DNA from: an uncultured Clostridia bacterium
Lineage (GTDB): Bacteria; Bacillota; Clostridia; TANB77; CAG-508
Direction: 5' to 3'
Assembly (NCBI GenBank): GCA_944390305.1
Contig: CALXPX010000008.1
Location: 1-20,291 of the forward strand
DNA: 20,291 nucleotides
Shown: in pieces, positions 14,181 to 20,291 of the stretch
Layout: each line of letters begins with the position of its first letter
How positions within the stretch are numbered: position 1 is the first letter of the stretch
Translations under genes and position numbers: made by a program
Notes under the pieces: generated by a model
Database searches by the model: none
What the model saw: the letters and a program-made list of their open reading frames with translations, nothing else
What the model was told of the DNA's origin: nothing

Positions 14181-15365
14181 ATGCAGACTACCAAGAAAAA
14201 AGTAGTAAAAAATAATTTTAAGATATCTGAATTAAAGGCAAGTAACAGAGTAGACTTACCATTATTAATTGTTATATTAATATTAGTAGCTCTAGGTTTA
14301 GTAATGATTTTATCAGCAAGTAGTCCATCAGCTTTAGCAGAAACAGGAGATGATAGTTATTTCTACTTTAATAAACAAGCAATAGCAACAGTATTGGGAT
14401 TTATAGGAATGTTTTTTCTATCTAAAATAAATTATGATATTTATAAAAAATTCTATAAAATTATATATATAATTTCTGTATTAATACTATTTACAGTTTT
14501 AATTCCAAAAATAGGTGTAGAATCAAGTGGCGCAAGAAGATGGATTAACTTAGGAATGCAAATACAACCATCAGAAATTACAAAAATAGGACTTATTATA
14601 TGGGTTGCAGGATATTATAGTGATCCTAAAAATAAAATACAAGGCTTTTGGGGTTCTTTCTTGAAACCTATAGTAGCGGTATTGATTCCTATAGCTATTT
14701 TATACTTTGTACAAAATCACTTAAGTGCAGGAATTATAATAGCACTCGTAACAGCAGTAATGATTATTATGAGTGGATGCCAACTAAGATATATTGCATA
14801 TGCACTAGGCGCTGGAGTAGCAGGAATATTAGCAATGATTCCGTTAATACAAAGTAAGCTTGCAGGAGAAGGAGGAGGTAGCTTTAGATCAGATAGAATT
14901 GAAGCTTGGCTAGATCCTTGGAAAAATCCTGTTGGGACATCATATCAAACAATACAAGGATTATATGCGATAGGTTCTGGAGGACTTTTTGGAGTGGGCC
15001 TTGGTGAAAGTAAACAAAAATATTTATACATACCAGAAGCACATAATGATTTTATATTTGCAATTATTGCAGAAGAACTTGGATTTATAGGCTGTACAGT
15101 AGTTTTAGGATTATTTGCTGTATTAATAGTAAGGGGAATAGTAATTGCAATTAGAGCAAAAGATACATTTGGAAGTTTAATAGCAATAGGTATTACTGCC
15201 CTTATAGCAACACAAGTAATATTAAATATAGCTGTTGTAACAAATTCAATACCTAATACAGGAATTTCTCTACCATTTTTAAGTTATGGAGGAAGTTCGA
15301 TTGTTATACTATTAGGAGCTATGGGAGTTCTTTTAAATATTTCTAGAAGTGCTAAGAAGATATAG
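14181..15365 (+). CDS. ftsW: SEDS peptidoglycan polymerase FtsW/SpoVE
   Basis: SEDS proteins polymerise lipid II into glycan strands together with a class B PBP. The 394-aa protein has a charged cytoplasmic N-terminus of about 24 residues and around ten membrane helices. Hallmarks are 'SSGARRWINLGMQIQPSE' (115-132), 'QNHLSAG' (178-184), 'GTSYQTIQGLYAIGSGGLFG' (252-271), 'IPEAHNDFIFAIIAEELG' (284-301) and 'NSIPNTGISLPFLSYGGSS' (355-373). D290 in the 'AHNDF' loop matches the catalytic Asp known in FtsW/RodA. Context in the dcw cluster favours FtsW over RodA; SpoVE is an equally acceptable name in spore-formers. The start is ATG at 14181 behind AGGAGG, 13 nt after mraY. murD, normally between mraY and ftsW, is absent. 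Confidence 0.95.
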   Translation: MQTTKKKVVKNNFKISELKASNRVDLPLLIVILILVALGLVMILSASSPSALAETGDDSYFYFNKQAIATVLGFIGMFFLSKINYDIYKKFYKIIYIISVLILFTVLIPKIGVESSGARRWINLGMQIQPSEITKIGLIIWVAGYYSDPKNKIQGFWGSFLKPIVAVLIPIAILYFVQNHLSAGIIIALVTAVMIIMSGCQLRYIAYALGAGVAGILAMIPLIQSKLAGEGGGSFRSDRIEAWLDPWKNPVGTSYQTIQGLYAIGSGGLFGVGLGESKQKYLYIPEAHNDFIFAIIAEELGFIGCTVVLGLFAVLIVRGIVIAIRAKDTFGSLIAIGITALIATQVILNIAVVTNSIPNTGISLPFLSYGGSSIVILLGAMGVLLNISRSAKKI

Positions 15366-15376
15366 GAGGAATATAA

Positions 15377-16501
15377 ATGAGAGTGGTAATTGCAGCTGCA
15401 GGAACAGGTGGACATATAAATCCTGGAATAGCAATAGCAAATAAAATAAAATTTGAAGAACCAAATTCTGAAATAATATTTATAGGAACTAAAAGAGGAT
15501 TAGAAACTAATCTAGTTCCAAGAGCAGGTTATGAATTAAAAACTATAGAATCCTTTGGAATATCTAGAAGCTTAAGTATAAAAAATATTAAAAGACTAAT
15601 AAAAACAATAGGGTCAATAAATGGATCTAAAAAAATATTAAAAGAATTTAAACCAGATATAGTTGTAGGTACAGGTGGATACATATGTATTTCAGTGTGT
15701 TTAGCTGCAAAAAAGTTGAAAATACCATATATTATACATGAAAGCAATGTTTTGCCGGGTGTTGCAACAAAATTATTAGCTAAAAATGCAGAAAAAATAT
15801 TAGTAGGGTTTGAAGAAGCTAATAAAAGGCTTCCAAAAGCTAAGGAAATAATCGTAACAGGAACTCCTACAAAAGTAAATAAATTAAACTTAAGTGAAGA
15901 AGAAATAAACTTAAAGAAAGAAAAATTAGGATTTAATAAAGATTTACCATTAGTATTAGTATTTGGAGGAAGTCAAGGAGCTAGAAGTATTAATACTAGT
16001 ATGACAGAAATTATACAAGAAAAGAAAAATAAAAATTATCAAATAATGTGGGCAGCAGGGCAAGAACAATATGAAATAGTAAAAGATAAATTAAAAGAAA
16101 AAAATATGGATATAAATAATATAAAAGGAATAAAGGTTGTTCCATATATATATGAAATGGAAGAAATAATGAATATAGCTGATTTAATAGTATCTAGAAG
16201 CGGAGCAATGACTGTAACTGAAATTGAAAAAGTAGGAAAGCCAGCAATATTTATTCCATTTCCATATGCAGCAGAAAATCACCAAGAATATAATGCAAGA
16301 GCACTAGAAAAGAAAAAAGCAGCAAAAGTAATATTAGATAAAGATTTGACAGCTGATGTTTTAAATGATAATATTATTAATCTTACTAAAGATAAAGAAA
16401 AATTAAAAGAAATGGGGAAAAGGGCAAATGAAATGTCTATAAAAAATGTAGAAAATAAAATATACAGTGAGATAAAGAGAGGAAATAAAAATGGCAGATA
16501 A
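15377..16501 (+). CDS. murG: UDP-GlcNAc:lipid I N-acetylglucosaminyltransferase MurG
   Basis: MurG adds GlcNAc to lipid I to make lipid II, at the cytoplasmic membrane face. The 374-aa GT-B protein has the glycine-rich 'GTGGHINPGIAIA' (10-22), 'GTGGYICISVCLAA' (98-111), 'IIHESNVLPG' (119-128), 'FGGSQGARSIN' (196-206), 'SRSGAMTVTEIEKVGKPAIF' (273-292) and the donor-binding 'PYAAENHQEYNA' (296-307). The start is ATG at 15377, behind AGGAGG. The 3' end overlaps topA by 11 nt in another frame, so the two are probably translationally coupled. Confidence 0.97.
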   Translation: MRVVIAAAGTGGHINPGIAIANKIKFEEPNSEIIFIGTKRGLETNLVPRAGYELKTIESFGISRSLSIKNIKRLIKTIGSINGSKKILKEFKPDIVVGTGGYICISVCLAAKKLKIPYIIHESNVLPGVATKLLAKNAEKILVGFEEANKRLPKAKEIIVTGTPTKVNKLNLSEEEINLKKEKLGFNKDLPLVLVFGGSQGARSINTSMTEIIQEKKNKNYQIMWAAGQEQYEIVKDKLKEKNMDINNIKGIKVVPYIYEMEEIMNIADLIVSRSGAMTVTEIEKVGKPAIFIPFPYAAENHQEYNARALEKKKAAKVILDKDLTADVLNDNIINLTKDKEKLKEMGKRANEMSIKNVENKIYSEIKRGNKNGR

Positions 16502-18578
16502 ATTAATCATAGTGGAATCTCCTTCTAAAGCCAATACAATAAAAAAATTCTTAGGCAGCAATGTGAAAGTAGTTGCTTCAATGGGACATATAAGAGATTT
16601 ACCGAAATCAAAACTAGGAATAGATGTAGAACATGATTTCGAACCACAATATATAAATATAAGGGGAAAAGCAAAATTAATAAATAGCCTAAAGAAAGAT
16701 GCAAAAGCAGCCAAAAAAGTATTCTTAGCAACTGACCCTGACCGTGAAGGAGAAGCAATAGCATGGCACTTGGCATATATTCTAGGCATACCAGAAGACG
16801 ACGTTTGCAGAGTAACATTTAATGAGATTACTAAAGAAACTGTAAAAGAGTCAATGAAAAGTCCAAGAAAAATAGATAAAAACTTAACAGATGCCCAGCA
16901 GGCAAGAAGAGTATTAGATAGAATAGTTGGATATAAAATAAGTCCTATTCTTTGGAAAAAAGTAAAAAGAGGCTTATCTGCAGGAAGAGTTCAATCAGTA
17001 GCTGTAAAACTTATAGTAGATAGAGAAAATGAAATTATAGCCTTTGTTCCAGAAGAGTATTGGAATATATATGCAAGACTTTCTAAAGACAAAGAAAAAT
17101 TTCTAGCTAAGTTTTATGGAAAAGATGGCAAAAAAATAGAACTTCATAAAAAAGAAGAAGTAGATGAAATACTAAATAAAATAAAAAGTGGAAAATATAT
17201 TGTAACTGATGTAAAAATAGGTGAAAAGAAGAGAACTCCTGCACCACCATTTACAACAAGTACAATGCAACAAGAAGCATCAAGAAAATTAGGATTTCCA
17301 ATTAGAAAAACAATGCAAGTAGCACAAGGTCTTTATGAAGGAGTAAAAGTTAAAGAAAAAGGTACGGTTGGTTTAATAACATATATGAGAACAGACTCAA
17401 CAAGAATTTCAGAAGAAGCAAGAAAAGCAGCTAAAGTGCATATAACACAAAAATATGGAGAAAAATATTATGAAAATAGATATTATAAAACAAAAGCAGA
17501 TGCGCAAGATGCACATGAAGGTATAAGACCAACATATATTGATTTAGAACCAGAGGAAATAAAAGATTCATTAACATTAGATCAATATAAATTATATAGA
17601 CTAATATATAATAGATTTATTGCAAGTCAAATGGCACCAGCTGTATTTGATACAATATCAGCAAATATAGATGTAAATAGTTACAATTTTAAAGCAAATG
17701 GACAAACTCTAAAATTTAAAGGTTTTATGACTCTTTATGTAGAAGATAAAGATGTAAAAACAAATGAAGATGAAGAAAGTAAAATGCCAAATTTAAAAGT
17801 TGGTGAAGAAGTAAAAGAAGAAAAGATAGAATTTAAACAAAGTTTTACAGAGCCACCACCAAGATACACAGAAGCAAGTTTAGTAAAAGCATTAGAAGAA
17901 AAAGGTATAGGTAGACCTAGTACTTATGCAACAATAATTTCTACAATAATAGATAGAAGATATGTTCAAAAACAACAAAAACAATTAGTTCCAACAGACC
18001 TTGGAAAAGTTGTAAATAAACTTTTAGTAGAAAATTTTAAAGATATTATAAATGTGGAATTTACAGCGGATATTGAAAACCAATTTGATAAAATAGCTGA
18101 AGGAAAGGAACCTTGGAAGCAAGTAATAAGAGAGTTTTACACACCTTTTGAACAAGAAGTAGAAAAAGTAGATAAAGAATTAGAACATGTTAAGTTAGAA
18201 GAAGAAGTAACAGATATTCCTTGTGATAAATGTGGCAGAATGATGGTAGTAAAATACGGCAGATATGGTAAATTTCTAGCATGTCCAGGTTATCCAGAAT
18301 GTAAAAATGTAAAACCTTTTGTGGAAAAAATAGATGTTCCATGTCCAGTATGTGGAGGAATTGTACAAGTAAGAAAAACAAAAAGAGGAAAAAATTACTA
18401 TATATGCGAAAATAACCCAAAAACTTGTAATTATATATCATGGAATAAACCAAAACCAGGAGAAAAATGGGAACCAGAAGAAAATAAAGAGCAAGTAAAA
18501 AAGACTAAAAAGAAAAAAAGTACAAAGAAAAAGACTACAACTAAAAAGAAAGTTACAAAAAAGAAAAGTGATAAATAA
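16491..18578 (+). CDS. topA: DNA topoisomerase I (type IA)
   Basis: TopA relaxes negative supercoils by single-strand passage in the cytoplasm. The Toprim domain opens 'LIIVESPSKANTIKKFL' and contains 'MGHIRDLPKS' and the acidic DPDREGEAIAWH (D82, D84, E86). 'RGLSAGRVQSVAVKLI' (160-175) and the active-site Y298 in 'TYMRTDST' are present. Two C4 zinc ribbons follow: C578/C581/C598/C604 and C618/C621/C639/C646. A 30-residue Lys-rich tail (about 665-695) ends the 695-aa protein, within the normal Firmicute range. The start is ATG at 16491 behind AGAGAGGAA, inside the end of murG. In many Firmicutes topA follows dprA; here it is in a cell-wall operon. Confidence 0.97.
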   Translation: MADKLIIVESPSKANTIKKFLGSNVKVVASMGHIRDLPKSKLGIDVEHDFEPQYINIRGKAKLINSLKKDAKAAKKVFLATDPDREGEAIAWHLAYILGIPEDDVCRVTFNEITKETVKESMKSPRKIDKNLTDAQQARRVLDRIVGYKISPILWKKVKRGLSAGRVQSVAVKLIVDRENEIIAFVPEEYWNIYARLSKDKEKFLAKFYGKDGKKIELHKKEEVDEILNKIKSGKYIVTDVKIGEKKRTPAPPFTTSTMQQEASRKLGFPIRKTMQVAQGLYEGVKVKEKGTVGLITYMRTDSTRISEEARKAAKVHITQKYGEKYYENRYYKTKADAQDAHEGIRPTYIDLEPEEIKDSLTLDQYKLYRLIYNRFIASQMAPAVFDTISANIDVNSYNFKANGQTLKFKGFMTLYVEDKDVKTNEDEESKMPNLKVGEEVKEEKIEFKQSFTEPPPRYTEASLVKALEEKGIGRPSTYATIISTIIDRRYVQKQQKQLVPTDLGKVVNKLLVENFKDIINVEFTADIENQFDKIAEGKEPWKQVIREFYTPFEQEVEKVDKELEHVKLEEEVTDIPCDKCGRMMVVKYGRYGKFLACPGYPECKNVKPFVEKIDVPCPVCGGIVQVRKTKRGKNYYICENNPKTCNYISWNKPKPGEKWEPEENKEQVKKTKKKKSTKKKTTTKKKVTKKKSDK

Positions 18579-18598
18579 TCACAGAAAGAGAGGAACAA

Positions 18599-20194
18599 AT
18601 GAAATATAATGAAAAAGGTTCTGTAACAATGATTGTAGTAGTAACAATACTTTTTATTGTTATATTATTGTCTAGTTTTTTAATCTATACATCAGCAAGA
18701 AGAAGAGCTCAAATAAAAGAGACAGAAGCAATATCTAAAGCATATGACGGAGATATGAATGAGATATATAATACAAAAATAGCAGATGAAAATGTGACAA
18801 TAATAGAAGATACTCCAATACCAAAAGGTTTCTACTATGTAGGAGGAACTAAAGAAGGAGGAGTAGTAATATCAGATAATAAAGCAGATGAAAATAAATA
18901 TCAAGGACAAGAAATTGTCGGAACAGACGATATAATTGGAAATCAATTTGTATGGGTTCCAGTAAGTTATGAAGAATATACTAATATTAATACTCCTGGA
19001 TATGGTGATAAGTACGATAGTGAATCCACAAGTGAGAGTAATAATATAGAAGAAAGTATAAAAAAATACGAGGGCTTTTATATTGGAAGATACGAAACAG
19101 GTATAGAAAATAATAATGCTGTTATAAAAACAGGCATGACGCCATATACAAATGTAGATTATAATTCAGCTATAAATATTGCAAATAGTTTATATGATGA
19201 AGGAAATAAAGACTACGGTGCTATATCTACTCTAATTCATGGAAAGCAGTGGGATTCATTTTTAAATAATGTAAAAGACAAAGTAGATATAGAAAACAGC
19301 TCAAATTGGGGAAATTATGCTACTAATAATGGAGTAGGAAGAGATAAACAAAACAGTATTACAGTAGATTTGCAAGATGATCTTGAAATAATGATTCCAT
19401 ATTATGAAACGAATATAAATGCTAATTCTTCTTGGCTTAATAAACTAAATGGACTGAGTATAGGAGGCGGAGATAATTATGTAAATTATTATGCAAGAAT
19501 ATTAAATAACTTTAATTATGAAAATTCAAGCAAAGATGCAAGCAGTATAAAAATAACACCTAAAAATGAAAATAAATATATATATAATGAGTTAGGATCA
19601 ACGCCAACAACAAGAGATTTTCTGTATAAAAGTATAATAAATGTAGATGAAGAAGTGGATAGTAGCATAATATTAACAATACCAAGTAATACCGAAAATA
19701 AATCTCAAAGTATAAAATACACAAGAGAAGATAATTTTATTCAATATACGAATAGCGAAGCTGCTATGGACAGTGACTGGGGATTAACTGTAGAAATAGA
19801 TTCAAATGGAGATATTATTTCTGTTATGCCAAATAATAGAAGTAGTTGGAATAAAGAATCATCAATAAATACTTTAATGTCAAGAAATAAAAAATTTAAT
19901 ATACAAAAGATTTATATAAGCAATCGTAATGTATATGATATTACTATATTGCAGGAAGCAAATAGTATGGAAAATACAGGATATAGTAATGCATGGAGTG
20001 TAAATAATGTATTTGATATAGCAGGAAATGCAGAAGAATGGGTAAGAGAAAATTCATCAACCAATATATTCTCAGTAAGAGGAGGAAAATACTTTGTAGA
20101 TGGAGAAGAAAGATATGCAAATTCAAGAGTGGATACAGTGCAAACTAAGCAATCTTCAGATTTAGGATTTAGAGTAGCTCTTTATATAAAATAA
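18599..20194 (+). CDS. Membrane-anchored protein with FGE/SUMF1-like fold, interrupted by a large insertion
   Basis: The N-terminus has a short basic stretch, then a hydrophobic helix at about 8-32 ('GSVTMIVVVTILFIVILL'). This resembles a prepilin-type leader, but the usual Glu at +5 is Ile. The rest is predicted extracellular. Residues about 76-240 ('IPKGFYYVGGT', 'FVWVPVSYEEY', 'YEGFYIGRYETG', 'GKQWDSFLNNV', 'SNWGNY') and about 462-531 ('NNVFDIAGNAEEWVRE', 'VRGGKY', 'DLGFRVALYIK') form the two parts of a formylglycine-generating-enzyme/SUMF1 fold. About 210 residues (245-455) separate parts that usually lie close together in this type. The whole protein contains no cysteine, so it cannot have FGE catalysis; binding or structure is more likely. 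The start is ATG at 18599 behind AGAGAGGAA, 20 nt after topA, so it is probably the last gene of the operon. Confidence 0.8.
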   Translation: MKYNEKGSVTMIVVVTILFIVILLSSFLIYTSARRRAQIKETEAISKAYDGDMNEIYNTKIADENVTIIEDTPIPKGFYYVGGTKEGGVVISDNKADENKYQGQEIVGTDDIIGNQFVWVPVSYEEYTNINTPGYGDKYDSESTSESNNIEESIKKYEGFYIGRYETGIENNNAVIKTGMTPYTNVDYNSAINIANSLYDEGNKDYGAISTLIHGKQWDSFLNNVKDKVDIENSSNWGNYATNNGVGRDKQNSITVDLQDDLEIMIPYYETNINANSSWLNKLNGLSIGGGDNYVNYYARILNNFNYENSSKDASSIKITPKNENKYIYNELGSTPTTRDFLYKSIINVDEEVDSSIILTIPSNTENKSQSIKYTREDNFIQYTNSEAAMDSDWGLTVEIDSNGDIISVMPNNRSSWNKESSINTLMSRNKKFNIQKIYISNRNVYDITILQEANSMENTGYSNAWSVNNVFDIAGNAEEWVRENSSTNIFSVRGGKYFVDGEERYANSRVDTVQTKQSSDLGFRVALYIK

Positions 20195-20248
20195 TTAATA
20201 TATATTAATTAAAGATCAAAACTATTGAAAAATCTTGAAAAAAAAGGT

Positions 20249-20287
20249 AAAATATATCCATGGAAAAACGCTATGGATATATTTTTT
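20249..20287 (+). terminator. Intrinsic terminator of the murE-to-FGE-like operon
   Basis: AAAATATATCCAT (20249-20261) and ATGGATATATTTT (20273-20285) form a perfect 13-bp stem around an 11-nt loop. The T-run extends over 20282-20287. It lies about 55 nt after the last stop. Confidence 0.85.
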
Positions 20288-20291
20288 ATTA

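Noticed and set aside
18500..18575. A/G-rich, repeat-like DNA at the 3' end of topA
   Set aside because: It encodes the Lys-rich tail common to many TopA proteins. The repetition follows from the AAA/AAG codons and is not a separate element.
20193..20210. Perfect 18-nt palindrome made only of A and T after the last gene
   Set aside because: Such palindromes are frequent by chance at this base composition. It has no T-run or spacing that would support a terminator or operator.
20225..20253. Promoter-like TTGAAA-17-TAAAAT near the right edge
   Set aside because: The start site would fall inside the terminator hairpin loop and no gene follows within the window, so it is probably chance in A/T-rich DNA.

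Overview
The window is a very AT-rich segment with dense rightward genes, strong AGGAGG-type ribosome binding sites and many TTG starts. It suggests a low-GC Firmicute of the class Clostridia, perhaps an uncultured gut lineage. Supporting signs are a MurE with the DNPR (meso-diaminopimelate) signature, a class B PBP/FtsW pair, an LtaS-type polymerase, and a membrane-anchored FGE-fold protein of a kind I associate with gut Clostridia. The taxonomic call is inference. Every gene I support is on the + strand.

Layout. (1) 50-2088: a two-gene unit with its own extended -10 promoter, encoding a membrane-anchored protein with three Ig-like extracellular repeats and a cytoplasmic GGDEF protein with a degenerate receiver domain. 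(2) 2145-6250: the first part of a division and cell wall (dcw) cluster: mraZ, rsmH, an ftsL-like gene and a class B PBP gene. It starts with a promoter followed directly by three perfect AAGTGG boxes at 10-bp period, a textbook MraZ operator. It ends at a 13-bp hairpin. (3) 6303-11613: an accessory block of three separately promoted genes: an LtaS-like membrane sulfatase-fold polymerase, a two-domain glycosyltransferase (GT2 plus capsular-polysaccharide-synthesis/GT32-like) and an AgrC-like GHKL histidine kinase. The last two end at good intrinsic terminators. (4) 11673-20194: the cluster resumes as a tight operon: murE, mraY, ftsW, murG, topA and a membrane-anchored FGE-like protein, closed by a terminator at 20249-20287. 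The usual murF and murD are absent from the window.

How they work together. MurE, MraY and MurG make lipid II. FtsW and the class B PBP polymerise and cross-link it at the septum, with the FtsL-like protein as bitopic partner. MraZ and RsmH are the conserved regulatory and ribosome-methylating leaders of the cluster. The inserted block probably makes or decorates a second envelope polymer (a glycerol-phosphate or other teichoic-like chain, or a capsule-like glycan) and carries a possible peptide sensor.

The most notable non-coding signals are the MraZ boxes; a dyad centred on the -35 of a candidate rsmH promoter; a hairpin that would bring a distant Shine-Dalgarno to proper distance from the glycosyltransferase start; and a possible attenuator between ftsL and the PBP gene. 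I saw no tRNA, rRNA, CRISPR array or insertion sequence. No gap between genes exceeds 300 bases.
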